Source: Diplonema papillatum (taxonomy: Eukaryota > Euglenozoa > Diplonemea > Diplonemida > Diplonemidae). From it: a stretch of 64,000 nt of DNA. Below the pieces are notes generated by a model. It ran no database searches, was not told the origin of the DNA, and saw only the letters and a program-made list of their open reading frames with translations. Each line of letters opens with the position of its first letter. Position 1 is the first letter of the stretch. Location: the NCBI GenBank assembly GCA_030068145.1, contig JAPJBO010000660.1, forward strand, positions 62,001-126,000, written 5' to 3'. The position numbers and the translations under genes were made by a program. Shown here in pieces: positions 22,011 to 32,099 of the stretch.

Positions 22011-22857
22011 TAAACCCTTCCGAGGGACTGTAAAAGGTTTTTTTTAGTCCTAGTAATAATTTAAATAAATAGCATTTTATAGACATCATAATACCTGTAC
22101 CTGCGGCCATGCCAATTATCGTATGCCCACCAAATCAGTTAACTACCCGAAACTCGTCACTTCGCGAGATGGAAGAGACAGTGAAAGTGGGTTGTCGACT
22201 TGTTCACGACACTAATGATTCACAAGCCACTGCGAAGCTACTGCAGAAAGTTGGATTTGCAAGCGTCGACTGACTGCAAGCTCGCATACGTCCTACAACT
22301 GACTAGTATGTGCGAGACTGCCATTTCAGCTAAAACCCGGAGTTTCAAGCGCACTTTCACTCTAAAACACCACTTTGTTTTCCCACGCATAGCGTGGAGT
22401 TTTATTTGTCGTATACGATCGAAGATCTTAGAAGATTAATACTATTCCGACGAGAACTAACACTTGTACAAAGGTTATTACCCCGTCGCTCTCGAGAAGA
22501 ACACCGTAATTTTACCCCTCGCTTGTTAGACTTTTTACCCGGGATTCTCCTGAATTTCGGGGATTAGAATAACCGCTGATTCTCACCACAACAAAGGATC
22601 CTCTCAAGCGAACTTTAACTCTGAAAAAAAGGTCAGAAATCTACCAAAAAGAGACGGTCGGGTACCAAGAAGGCAGACAGTCACCTGCTGCTGCCTGAGG
22701 AGGGCTTACCGTGAGTAAGGTATGTGGATAATGGCCGAAACCACCAATGACCCACCGATTCTCTTTAGCCATACTACAACTCTCTTACCTCGTGTAACCA
22801 CCACTCTTACGCCACTCAGAGCACAAAGGATATCTTCCCATGTTGGCGAAGGTCACC
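22011..22857. other. Upstream of the receptor gene; dispersed repeats
   Basis: 22405-22520 belongs to a roughly 110-bp dispersed family (AGATCTTAGAAGAT, CTAACACTTGTAC, GTCGCT) also at 59375-59490 and 63880-63990. Repeat F words (AAGCGCACTTTCACTCTAAA, AAGCGAACTTTAACTCT) occur at about 22340 and 22600. No gene is recognised. Confidence 0.6.
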
Positions 22858-22905
22858 CGGAGACTTTAGGCCCCCGGAGTTTCAAGCGAACTTTCACTCT
22901 AAACA
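22858..22905 (+). repeat. Repeat F motif just upstream of the receptor gene
   Basis: GGAGACTTTAGGCCCCCGGA followed by GTTTCAAGCGAACTTTCACT and CTAAA. The same roughly 45-bp string occurs at 38858-38903 (plus), in each unit of the 50222-50940 array (minus), and in decayed form at the 54372 array, 11097 and 63770. It ends about 30 bp before the chosen start codon of the next gene. Confidence 0.7.
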
Positions 22906-22933
22906 CCCGCCCGTGGCCGAGCCCGCCACAGCA

Positions 22934-25519
22934 ATGCGCCCGCCAGCTGGTCTGGTGCTGTCGCTCGTGGGCCCGTGCGTTTGGGCGCAATCGATGGAAA
23001 AAGCAACGCGGGAGGAGTTCAGCGGGGTCGGCTTCCCGCCGCTGATAGTGGCCAGCTTCGTGGTGGTGGGCTGCATCGTCTTGAGCTTGGCCGTGTTGCT
23101 GATCGCGAGGCGGCGGATCCGGTTGGCGTACGCTTTGTTCATCACCGTGCTGACGTGCGGGCTGGTGGTGGGCGGGACCGCGTGGCTGGTGATGGGGAAC
23201 ACTGTGACGACGTCCGTCCACGAAATCCTCAACGACCTGCTCGAGGCACGCGGGAACCAGCTGGAACGGGAGATATCCACGCAGCTCGAGGTGCCGCTGA
23301 TCATGCGAAGCTACATCACGCAGCGGTATAAAGAAGGCGTGCTCGACATCGCGAACGTGTCGCTCTCCAACGTGAAAATGCTCATCGGCGTGTACGATGT
23401 ATGGGGTCACCCCGCGTCCGGCGTCGGCTGGGTCTACTACGGAACGGAAACCGGGTACTCCCTGGGGGTCAGTCGCGTGGGCCATGAGATGTACGACTTC
23501 TGGTACTCGTGGCCCGTGAACGGCACAATACCCCCCGAGTTGGTTTGCCAGGGATGGGACCGCGACGACGCCGCTTGCGAGGGCGTCGTGTGCGGCGTCA
23601 GACCGGAGACGGACGAGGCGTGCGGGAAAACGTGCGGGCTGAGCAGCCACGAACTGTGCGTCAGCCACGGCGACAGCAACAGTCGGAATGGGATGGGGAC
23701 ACTCGCTTACTGGACGGCGCACAGGGACGACTACCTCGTGCCTGTGGTGGTCAGCAAGACTGGGTACATGGTCCACGATACCGTTTGGTACACGCTAGTG
23801 GACCAACCCGTCTGGTCCGAGCCCTACGTTTACGCAGGCTCTTGGGACACCAACCCGGTGGGCTACTCCGCCACCGTCGGGTTCAGGGACGCGGCCGGTG
23901 AATGGGCGGGTATAGCAGGCGCGGACATCACACTCGTCGGCGTCGTCAAGATCATAGCGGGCCTAGTGCCGACCGAAAACGCGGTCATCGCGTTGGCGGA
24001 CCGCCGGGGCCTGTACCTGGGAGGCAGCAGAGTGATCGAGTCAACGACAGCGGACCTGTACAACATCAGCACCGTTCCGGACGCGACGCTGGTTTCGATG
24101 TTCAGCTCCGTTTTGCGACGGTACACCACCGTTCTCGAGGCGATCGACGCCGACGCCAGCATCCTGCAAGACACCGACAGAGTCGTGCTTTCCAAGGGCA
24201 TCCAAATCCCAGGAGATTTCCCGCTGCTCGCAGTGCTGATGATCCCGTACGCTGATTTCCTCGAAGAGACCGAAGACGCGATCGATACATCTCTTGTTAC
24301 CATCATCGCCCTGTCCGCTTGCTGCTCGCTTCTCTTCGCCGGCATCATGCTCGTCGCGCTTCTGCCTTTGCAGTACCTGGTGCAGGACATGTTGAAGATC
24401 GCGCAAATGAACGTGGAAGATATCACAACAACGCGTGGGACCGTGCTCAAGGAGTTGTACCAGATCCAAACCGCTCTCGGGGTTATCGTGGGGAACATGA
24501 GGGTGTACAAAGAGTTCATGCCGTCGTCGATTATAAACAATGGCGACCTGATCGAGGACGACGAGAGTAAGGGGGACTGCACGGACGGGGAAGTCGTCAG
24601 TTTCCCGACTCTGTCTTTCTCCGTGTCGACGGTGAAGCGTTCGGAGACGAACGAGCACCTGGCGCACCTTCGGTTGGAGATGACCCGCAAGGACGTCAGC
24701 GTCGTCGCGTTCAACCTCCGGAAAACCCACACGATGATCGCCGCGCTCGAAAGCTTCCAGCAGCACTACCGAACGTACCTCGAAACCGTCGTCAAGCACG
24801 GGAAGGAAGCGAATGGCTGCGTGGACCAGTTCTGCGGGGACCGGTTGTCCATCGGGTTCAACACGGTCACGAAGTCGTGGCTGCACCGCACGAACGCGGC
24901 GCAATGCGCGGTGCGCTCCGTGGTCGAGCTCGCGTCGCCGTGCCACGGCTTGGTGTGCACTGTAGGCATCGCGGCCGGGAAGGCGACGTGCGGGTTCTCC
25001 GGGTGCCACGGGCTCAAGCGGTACAACATCGTCGGCCCCGTCGTCGGCGCCGCGTGCACTCTGGAGCAAACCGCGCGCCTCAGCGGCTACTCGGTGCTCG
25101 CCGACGCCGCGGTCACGAAGACGGCCGACCCGCACTACATCCTCCTGAAACTGCGCAAAATCATGCTGCCGCATTCGTCGACCTCGCAAGTCATTTCCTG
25201 CATTCTTTCAGCCCGCGAAATCATCGACCAAGAGTGGATGTACAGCTTGGCCGAGACGAATAGCAACGCCTACGGCCTGTACAACGAAGCCGTAAGCCTC
25301 CTGGTCCGCGGCTACATCGCCGAAGCGGAAGAAGTGCTGGGGCCTTGCGACCTCGACGCCAAAGAGGAGCTCCTGGCGCGGATCCACGCGTGCAAGGCCA
25401 GCGGCGGCGAAAGAGAACCTGCGGCGACCCCCGAGCTCTGCTACGTGGTCAACGGCGTCGCGGAACGCATTTCGCGGGAAGAAATCGCCCCCTGCAAATC
25501 GAAAGAAACGGACCTTTGA
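22934..25519 (+). CDS. Cache-domain membrane receptor with degenerate cyclase
   Basis: An 861-residue intronless protein, taken from the ATG at 22934 (an in-frame GTG lies 21 bases upstream). A signal-like stretch ends near WAQ (residue 19). Membrane helices lie at about 34-58, 65-87 and 453-478. The 360-residue segment between helices 2 and 3 has the Cache look (VWYTLVDQPVWSEPYVY at 284-300, AGIAGADITL at 325-334) and a six-cysteine insert (C205-C242). Next come a HAMP-like linker, a conserved FMPSSII helix (528-534) and a class III nucleotide-cyclase fold at about 585-745 (CGDRLSIGF, TVGIAAGKATCGFSG, RYNIVGPVVGAACTLEQ). Key residues look lost: the first metal Asp aligns with N594, the purine Lys with Q632, and the catalytic Asn/Arg with G705 and T709; D636 is kept. 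The tail (775-820) resembles a TPR hairpin. Probable role: membrane sensor whose cyclase domain is regulatory. Cyclase activity is doubtful. Confidence 0.85.
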   Translation: MRPPAGLVLSLVGPCVWAQSMEKATREEFSGVGFPPLIVASFVVVGCIVLSLAVLLIARRRIRLAYALFITVLTCGLVVGGTAWLVMGNTVTTSVHEILNDLLEARGNQLEREISTQLEVPLIMRSYITQRYKEGVLDIANVSLSNVKMLIGVYDVWGHPASGVGWVYYGTETGYSLGVSRVGHEMYDFWYSWPVNGTIPPELVCQGWDRDDAACEGVVCGVRPETDEACGKTCGLSSHELCVSHGDSNSRNGMGTLAYWTAHRDDYLVPVVVSKTGYMVHDTVWYTLVDQPVWSEPYVYAGSWDTNPVGYSATVGFRDAAGEWAGIAGADITLVGVVKIIAGLVPTENAVIALADRRGLYLGGSRVIESTTADLYNISTVPDATLVSMFSSVLRRYTTVLEAIDADASILQDTDRVVLSKGIQIPGDFPLLAVLMIPYADFLEETEDAIDTSLVTIIALSACCSLLFAGIMLVALLPLQYLVQDMLKIAQMNVEDITTTRGTVLKELYQIQTALGVIVGNMRVYKEFMPSSIINNGDLIEDDESKGDCTDGEVVSFPTLSFSVSTVKRSETNEHLAHLRLEMTRKDVSVVAFNLRKTHTMIAALESFQQHYRTYLETVVKHGKEANGCVDQFCGDRLSIGFNTVTKSWLHRTNAAQCAVRSVVELASPCHGLVCTVGIAAGKATCGFSGCHGLKRYNIVGPVVGAACTLEQTARLSGYSVLADAAVTKTADPHYILLKLRKIMLPHSSTSQVISCILSAREIIDQEWMYSLAETNSNAYGLYNEAVSLLVRGYIAEAEEVLGPCDLDAKEELLARIHACKASGGEREPAATPELCYVVNGVAERISREEIAPCKSKETDL

Positions 25520-26787
25520 AAGCGGGCTTGCGGGGGGGTGGTCCAATGAAACAGCCGGATGCTTTGTCGAGCTTCGGAGGCTGGAGGTAAAAATGTACAA
25601 TTTAAACGCGGTCGTTGCATCCTATCCGCTGTTTAGGTCTGACTCCGCACACCCGCTTTAACTCCGGCTTTTGAGGCTTGACTCCGCCGTGTTCAATATA
25701 CCTCCCCCCGTGACCGTGGCAAAACGTAGTACATCTGAACGTTTGATAAAACTTTGCGTTTGGAAAACCCAGGTCAAACGCGAGCCCATCGCGAATCACG
25801 CGCTGGCTGCGCCTGGCAGTGGAGGTGCAAGCGGTGGGGTCCGCCACTACACCTCTATGGGCAATTTCTTATTGCAGAATCTTACGCGTTCTTCTCAGTA
25901 CCATGCAGGGTCAAAACCTTGTGTCTTTTCTGTCGACAACAAACAAGTAAAAGAATAAAACAAAACTACGCATTTCTTTCTTCTTCTCCGCTGCGTTGCC
26001 AAACAATCGAACATTAACCAGCCAGGACAGAGCTAAAGTCAAACTAAAAGTCAGACCAAAACTTTAAGTTTATGGTCAGGTCAGGTTAATTTAACTCTAA
26101 AAAAAGCCAGACTAAGAGTCAGACTTTTAGAGTTAGATAGAGTTAGGTCAGATCGCTACTTGCGAGTCACCTCGGACCGTGTCTGGTCCTACCACGCTTT
26201 GGGGTGGTTCCATAAGCAAGTGTATCCCCCGATTGCATGTCAGGCCCAGGGGATGGCCACCTCCACCTCCGCTCGATCTTTTCCCCCATCCTCTCAGTTT
26301 GTTGTTTAAATGATTCCTCTGCGACAACTGCCAACACCGTGCCGTTCTGCCTTGGCCCGTCATCGAGGGTTTTCAGCCAAACCACCTCTACACCTGTCAT
26401 CAGCCCCAGCTTTCCAGCTTGGGCTGTCTTCGAGTTTCTGTTGCCATCTTCGAATATCTGTTGTTTCTCTCCAACTTACTACGCATTTCTTTCAAAGTCG
26501 CGATTCTTTTCTCAGCAGTTCCATCAGTTCGTACGCGTTTGCGAGTTCACTGACAGGTCGTCTCTCGACTCTACACGCTGGTAGAGCACACCCCGCCAGT
26601 AAGACTTTCACCCAGTTTCTCTTTCGCTCCGTCAAGCGTGCCCCTCGATTCAAGCATCACATGCCAGACAACACAGAAATGCACCAATGGTTCCCGGCTG
26701 GTCGGTTCCCACAGTGCACGCCGAGTGCACAGGGTCTACCGAATATATCAGGGTGAATGCGGCCGTTTTCGGCCTCGGTAAGCCTCT
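25520..26787. other. Downstream of receptor; no gene recognised
   Basis: No AATAAA is evident close to the stop. 25901-25935 is a solo repeat E end next to TA. 26580-26670 resembles the spacer of the tandem gene array further right (GAGCACACCCCGCCAGTAA). 26030-26155 has short GTCAGAC/AGTTAG words. No gene is seen. Confidence 0.5.
25901..25935 (+). mobile_element. Solo end of repeat E
   Basis: CCATGCAGGGTCAAAACCTT directly after TA (25899-25900), then GTGTCTTTT. No matching inverted arm is found nearby, so this is a truncated copy. Confidence 0.7.
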
Positions 26788-27021
26788 TCGATCTGAGGCT
26801 CCTCAGTGCTGTAGGGAGTGAAGCGTCGCCCCGACTACAGGTTTTCTGACCCAGGCTCGGAAAGGCCAGATGGTCGGGTCCGTCCAGTCACGCTGGCAAT
26901 GTGACAGGATGTCGACCCCTGTCCCCCTTCTTGCTCCACGAGTTCTCTTGCAAGTGACACATCATAAGGTCAAACATCAGAAGCTGGTGTTCGGAGAAGA
27001 CCACACCAGAAGACTGGCGAG
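26788..27021 (+). repeat. Long dispersed repeat, partner at 7148
   Basis: Near-identical to 7148-7385, with a roughly 10-bp insertion (AAGGTCAAAC) after GTGACACAT. Confidence 0.9.
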
Positions 27022-27227
27022 GGACACACTAATGCAACGATTCGGGTGGTGCCCCTCCGAACAGCCTCCCTGGTCCTGGTCCACGCCTGATGCCGCAACC
27101 CCTTAACCCGGGCGGCGGCGCTTTGGCATAAGGCAGGAACCTCAAGGGGAGCAGCGCGAGAGGCATCATCCACGCTTCAAAGGCCCACACACTAATGCAA
27201 CATATTCACACCAAGGACCTCAGACGA

Positions 27228-27600
27228 GACTCAAAACATGGATCCTCGAAACTCGAAAGAGTCTAGACTACTCAACAGGGTGACTGGGCTCCGTCAAGCG
27301 CGCCCTCGATTAGGGGCCTCAGAGACGGCTACCAAGAGACTCAAAACACGGATCCTTGAACCTCGAAAGAGTCTAGGCTACTCAACAGGGTGACTGGGCT
27401 CCGTCAAGCGCGCCCTCGATTAGGGACCTCAGAGACGGCTACCAAGAGACTCAAAACATGGATCCTCGAAACTCGAAAGAGTCTAGACTACTCAACAGGG
27501 TCGTCAAGCGCGCCCTCGATTAGGGACCTCAGAGACGGCTACCAAGAGACTCAAAACACGGATCCTTGAACCTCGAAAGAGTCTAGGCTACTCAACAGGG
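27228..27600 (+). repeat. 110-bp tandem array, about 3.5 units
   Basis: Units begin GACTCAAAACAYGGATCCTY and contain GAAAGAGTCTAGRCTACTCA and CGTCAAGCGCGCCCTCGATT. They start near 27228, 27339, 27449 and 27547; the third lacks 12 bp (TGACTGGGCTCC). The array leads directly into the first broken gene copy. Confidence 0.9.
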
Positions 27601-27758
27601 TGACTGGGCCGCCTTCGACTAAAGATCACATGCTCCCCACAGGCGCCCTTTCTCTGCAAAGGAAACACTAAACCGACACCAAGAAAATGAGCTAAGGAGC
27701 TGAGAGACTGCTGCCAAGAGACTCCGCAGGGAAGTGACGTCTGGAGACAGAAAGTACG

Positions 27759-28165
27759 ATGCGCGACCACGCAACTTCCGTTTGCTTCGAGCCCGCAGAA
27801 GATGAGGCGGCAGTCCGCCGGGTGCTTGCCGGCGCCGGCTGCCTCGAGGGGTTGGCCGAGGTGCACCTGCTGCAGGGGCACGCGCGCCTGCGGTACGAGA
27901 CCGAAGGCCAAGCGCTGCAGGCCGCCGCCCTGCTGCCGTGGGACGCGGCGGCGGCCGCCGGGACGATGCCCGGGCGCGGTTCCCTCGTTTCTGCAGAAGA
28001 TGCAGCAGGCCGCGAACCCGCACGTCGCCGCCGTCAACCGGCAGAACACAGCCCGGGCACCTGCCCTGGGCCGAGGCTGAGGGCCGTATGGCCGCCTGTA
28101 GGGGCCTCGCGTCCAAAACCAGCGCGTACAACGACACGCGGTTAGAGCACACACCCCGCCAGTAA
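27759..28165 (+). pseudogene. Broken 5' copy 1 of the unknown gene at 28947
   Basis: The first 70 codons match the intact gene almost residue for residue (CFEPAEDEAAVRRVLAGAG). A 20-bp deletion after GTMP then shifts the frame, so the remainder reads nonsense to a stop at 28145. Homology at DNA level continues past the frameshift and ends in the spacer. It could still make a short N-terminal peptide. Confidence 0.85.
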
Positions 28166-28342
28166 CACTTTCGCCCTAGTCCCCCATCCGTCCCTTCTTT
28201 CGCTCCCTCGAAACAAAATATCACATGCACCCCCGCCAGGCGCTTTTCTCTGCAAAATAAACACAAAAAAATGAACTGAGGGACTCAGAGACTGCTACCA
28301 AGAGACTTCTCAGGGAACTGACCTTTGGAGACACAAAGTGCG

Positions 28343-28769
28343 ATGTGCGACCACGCAACTTCCGTTTGCTTCGAGCCCGCAGAAGATGAGGCGGCAGTCC
28401 GCCGGATGCTTGCCGGTGCCGGCTGCCTCGAGGGGTTGGCCGAGGTGCACCTGCTGCAGGGGCACGCGCGCCTGCGATACGAGACCGAAGGCCAAGCGCT
28501 GCAGGCCGCCGCCCTGCTGCCGTGGGACGCGGCGGCGGCCGCCGGGACGATGCCCGCCGTCCCCGGGGTGCCGAAGGGCGCGGTTCCCTCGTTTCTGCAG
28601 AAGATGCAGCAGGCCGCGAACCCGCACGTCGCCGCCGTCAACCGGCAGAACACAGCCCGGGCACCTGCCCTGGGCCGAGGCTGAGGGCCGTATGGCCGCC
28701 TGTAGGGGCCTCGCGTCCAAAACCAGCGCGTACAACGACACGCGGTTAGAGCACACACCCCGCCAGTAA
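28343..28769 (+). pseudogene. Broken 5' copy 2 of the unknown gene at 28947
   Basis: It keeps the stretch missing in copy 1 (VPGVPKGAVPSFLQKMQQ) but lacks bases after NRQNTARAP, shifting the frame into a stop at 28684. The original frame resumes as PWAEAEGRMAACRGLASK, ending at 28769. Copies 1, 2 and the intact gene start 584 and 604 bp apart, with a common spacer containing AATAAACACAAAAAAATGAA. Confidence 0.87.
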
Positions 28770-28946
28770 CACTTTCGCCCTCGTCCCCCATCCGTCCCTT
28801 CTTTCGCTCCCTCGAAACAAAATATCACATGCACCCCCGCCAGGCGCTTTTCTCTGCAAAATAAACACAAAAAAATGAACTGAGGGAGTCAGAGACTGCT
28901 ACCAAGAGACTTCTCAGGGAACTGACCTTTGGAGACACAAAGTGCG

Positions 28947-30557
28947 ATGTGCGACCACGCAGCTTCCGTTTGCTTCGAGCCCGCAGAAGATGAGGCGGCA
29001 GTCCGCCGGGTGCTTGCCGGTGCCGGCTGCCTCGAGGGGTTGGCCGAGGTGCACCTGCTGCAGGGGCACGCGCGCCTGCGGTACGAGACCGAAGGCCAAG
29101 CGCTGCAGGCGGCCGCCCTGCTGCCGTGGGACGCGGCGGCGGCCGCCGGGACGATGCCCGCCGTCCCCGGGGTGCCGAAGGGCGCGGTTCCCTCGTTTCT
29201 GCAGAAGATGCAGCAGGCCGCGAATGCGTACGTCGCCGCCGTCAACCGGCAGAACACAGCCCGGGCCCCTCCCCCCCGCTGCCTGCCCTGGGCCGAGGCT
29301 GAGGGCCGCATGGCCGCCTACAGGGACCTCGCGTCCAAAATCAGCGCGTACAACACGCACACGCAAGCAGCCGAAGCCCCGGAAGAAGGCGGGGGCGCAG
29401 CGGCGGCAGCCTTCGCCGTCTCCTTCGCGCCGTCCCAGCGCTGCCGGCCGGTCGACCCGGCGGAGCTACTCGACAGGCTCGCGCTGCCGCCGTCCACGCC
29501 GATCACCGTTCCTTCCGCATTCTCAGCCCCCGTCGCCCAGGTTGACTCATCGGGTCCACTCGCCACGCCGATCACCGTTCCGTCCACAGTCTCAGCCGCC
29601 GCCGCCCAGGTTGACCCGCGTGACCGTGCAACCCCTGGGGCCCAGCCCTCCCCCGGCAACCTCCAGCCGGCCCCGCCGCCGCCAGCGGCGGGCGAATCGG
29701 CGCAACCCGACACCCCTTCCGGCGGCGGAAAGGCTGCGGGGGGCGGCAGCGGTTCGAACACGACGGCGCGGGCTGCAATGCACATCAACGACGCGGGCAT
29801 CGGTCCCGCGACTTGCGCCCTGACTGCGCTGGCAGCCGGAAAGGCGGGAGCAGGCGGCGATTCCGCGCAGCAGACAGCGATACACACGACCAACGACGCC
29901 GGCACCGACGCCGCGACTTGCGCCCCGATTGCGCCGGCAGCCGGAAAGGCGGGAGCGGGCAGCGATTCCGCCCCGCAGACAGCAGTGCACACCACCAACG
30001 ACGCCGGCACCGACACCGCCACTTGCGCCCCGATTGCGCCGGCAGCCGGAAAGGCGGGAACGGGCAACGACCCCAGCACGAAGCCACACCACGCGGGGGC
30101 CCAGCCCCACAGCGGCAGCACCGCGATGCCCACCCACGACATGGGCATCAACCCCGGCGACCGCGTCCGGATTACGCTGCCAAGCCACGAAGCCGCGACG
30201 GCGGCAGTCCAGCAGCTGCGGGAACTGGGCTTCCGGGACGTGTCGTTCGCGCGGGCGAACTCAAGGAAGCGAAAACCCGAGGCTGCGGGGGGCGACGCAG
30301 CCCGGCAGGCGGCCAAGCGGCATGTCAGCCCGAGTCGGGGGGCTCGGAGGAGGAAGCTGGCGGACGGGAGCTGGGAGAAGTGCACGCAGGCCGAGCGGGC
30401 GGAAGCGCAAGCAGGCAGCGGCGGCGGCGGCGGCAAGCAAGGGAAGGGGGCCCGCAAGGGGGGGAAGGGCGGCAAGCGCGGAGGCAAAGGCAAGAGTTCC
30501 GTTCCCAGGCAACGCGGCGGGATCGACGATCAGCTGGCCGCGCAGCTTGGGCTGTGA
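28947..30557 (+). CDS. Unknown protein, weak RRM-like N-terminus, basic tail
   Basis: A 536-residue open frame from the ATG at 28947 (the only ATG shared by all tandem copies apart from one substitution in copy 1). Residues 7-58 (VCFEPAEDEAAVRRVLAGAG, then EVHLLQGHARLRYETEGQA) have a beta-alpha-beta-beta rhythm reminiscent of an RRM, without clear RNP motifs. 145-275 is low-complexity Ala/Pro/Gly. About 277-375 holds three imperfect repeats with HTTNDAGTD and CAPIAPAAGKAG. About 400-438 (DRVRITLPSHEAATAAVQQL) looks like another small alpha/beta unit. The last 95 residues are Arg/Lys/Gly-rich (GKGGKRGGKGK) and end DDQLAAQLGL. A nucleic-acid-binding role is inference only. The very GC-rich codon use matches the other host exons. 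I do not recognise the family. Confidence 0.7.
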   Translation: MCDHAASVCFEPAEDEAAVRRVLAGAGCLEGLAEVHLLQGHARLRYETEGQALQAAALLPWDAAAAAGTMPAVPGVPKGAVPSFLQKMQQAANAYVAAVNRQNTARAPPPRCLPWAEAEGRMAAYRDLASKISAYNTHTQAAEAPEEGGGAAAAAFAVSFAPSQRCRPVDPAELLDRLALPPSTPITVPSAFSAPVAQVDSSGPLATPITVPSTVSAAAAQVDPRDRATPGAQPSPGNLQPAPPPPAAGESAQPDTPSGGGKAAGGGSGSNTTARAAMHINDAGIGPATCALTALAAGKAGAGGDSAQQTAIHTTNDAGTDAATCAPIAPAAGKAGAGSDSAPQTAVHTTNDAGTDTATCAPIAPAAGKAGTGNDPSTKPHHAGAQPHSGSTAMPTHDMGINPGDRVRITLPSHEAATAAVQQLRELGFRDVSFARANSRKRKPEAAGGDAARQAAKRHVSPSRGARRRKLADGSWEKCTQAERAEAQAGSGGGGGKQGKGARKGGKGGKRGGKGKSSVPRQRGGIDDQLAAQLGL

Positions 30558-30850
30558 AAACGCACGTCTTCGGTGTGATCGAAGCGCAGCTGGCAGCACA
30601 TCTCGGGTTGTGAAAACACGCAGATCCTTGTTCTTGGGACAAACAGCATGTACGCCTGAGCCGGGCTCGGAGGAGGAAGCGGTGGCGGCAAGCAGGGGAA
30701 GGGCGGCAAGCGCGGAGGCAAAGGCAAGAGTTCCGCTCCCAGGCAACGCGGCGGGGTCGACGATCAGCTGGCCGCGCAGCTTGGGTTGTGAAAACGCACA
30801 TCTTCGGCGTGATCGGAGCACAGCTGGCAGCACAGCTCGGGGACACGCAC
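30558..30850 (+). repeat. Duplicated 3' end of the unknown gene
   Basis: After the stop, the sequence AAAACGCACGTCTTCGGTGT leads to a short LAAHLGL-stop remnant at 30613. A second copy of the gene's last 30-odd codons (GGKRGGKGKSS, then DDQLAAQLGL and stop, to about 30790) and a third LAAQLG remnant follow. The 3' end has therefore been duplicated like the 5' end. Confidence 0.8.
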
Positions 30851-30943
30851 TGCAGCAGTTTCCTTGTTCTTCGGGCACATCCACAACAAAAGCGATAACG
30901 TGCACCAAGTGATCGAAGATCACTTGATCGCCCAGCTCATCTC

Positions 30944-30977
<34 letters not shown>

Positions 30978-31394
30978 CATCAGTTAGGTAGAACGCCCAC
31001 CTGTCTCGTGACGGCGAATGGCAAGCATCACATTTGTATACAAGTATGGATGAACTGACGGACGTGACCCAACACCGAGGAGCTGTTTTTCCGAGGCTGC
31101 GAGCCTCGCGGCCAGTCCCTGCGGTTCTCTCCCGATTCGCTTCACCAGACTTGGGACCACCTATTGTGTCCATTGGCGGGGTTTAGATATCATCCATCGC
31201 TCCCAACATGCTGAGCACGCGCCGAGGCCATTTCTCTTTCGGTGTTGCGACTGGGAAATTTGCGTGCCGCCATCCTTGGATGGGGGTCGCTTTTTTCTCG
31301 GGCTCCCTCTCCGGAAGAATCGAGCCACAGTAGTCCACTGCACTAAAGACCTGTCAAAAGCTGATTGGGCAGAAGCTATTGCGGGCTTGCACCT
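30851..31394. other. No gene; (CT)n microsatellite
   Basis: 30940-30976 is an almost pure CT run. The rest shows no gene or recognised repeat. Confidence 0.6.
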
Positions 31395-31552
31395 GCAAGA
31401 ACGTGCTTGGAATGGATATGCGCTCAACACCGCGCTGGTCCCGTCTGCGCCGTGTTTCGGTCCTTTATGCCACGGACACATAAGGCGGATCATCATCAGC
31501 GCGTAACCTGAGCCTCTGCAGACAGGACAGCGGTGTGAGTCTGGTTTGTGAG
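31395..31552 (-). repeat. Repeat D, inverted copy
   Basis: On the minus strand it encodes HKPDSHRCPVCRGSGYALMM and RLMCPWHKGPKHGADG, matching 17000-17236. The frame is intact over the repeat. The rest of the surrounding open frame is not conserved. Confidence 0.8.
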
Positions 31553-32099
31553 CACGGAGGAGAGGAGGGGGGAACAAGAAAACCCATCTCCCCCAGTTGT
31601 TGTAGTGGCCGTGCCGGAAGATCCGACACCGATCAACCAGCTCCTGCACCGATGGTGGGGCAATCCAATCACGGCCAGGCGCACCGACCCAGTGGCCCAC
31701 TGACGACGCCTTCTCCGACTGTGACTCACACTGTCTGGGCTGTCTGCAGCCCGAAGACCGCGGCGCAGTCTTGTTTCAAGAACGGGTGGTGGGAATCTTC
31801 CCGGCCATTCCTCCCACTGCGGATGCACAGCACGTGGATGTCGTCGCGGCCTGGCGTGGGTGTCGCGTCCGCCCCTCTCCCCTATCCCCGTCACAGCACT
31901 ATCCCGGAGCCATAGGTCTCCCACACTTGCGCTCCGGTTCCTCTTCTTCTGCTCTGCCCCGGATCCCACAGTACTACTCGCCGCCGGCACCCACTTTGCC
32001 GAAAAAACGGGTCTCGTCAATACACCCCAAACTAGAAACCAACTACCCAGGTAGCCCAAAAACGCTCCGGAAATCCAGAAAAAGTGGTCGTACGCTCGT
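31553..32099 (+). other. Possible decayed coding fragment
   Basis: One plus frame at about 31603-31703 reads VAVPEDPTPINQLLHRWWG to a stop. A second frame at about 31707-31890 reads CDSHCLGCLQPEDRGAVLFQ, then ERVVGIFPAIPPT. Both look protein-like and are adjacent but in different frames, as in a frameshifted relic. I cannot assign a family. Confidence 0.3.

Noticed and set aside
24041..25189. 382-codon frame opposite the receptor gene
   Set aside because: It is a shadow of the GC-rich coding strand; Arg/Gly/His/Asp-rich composition without motifs.
29318..30493. 391-codon frame opposite the unknown gene
   Set aside because: It is a shadow of the Ala/Pro/Gly-rich gene, Pro/Leu-rich and without motifs.
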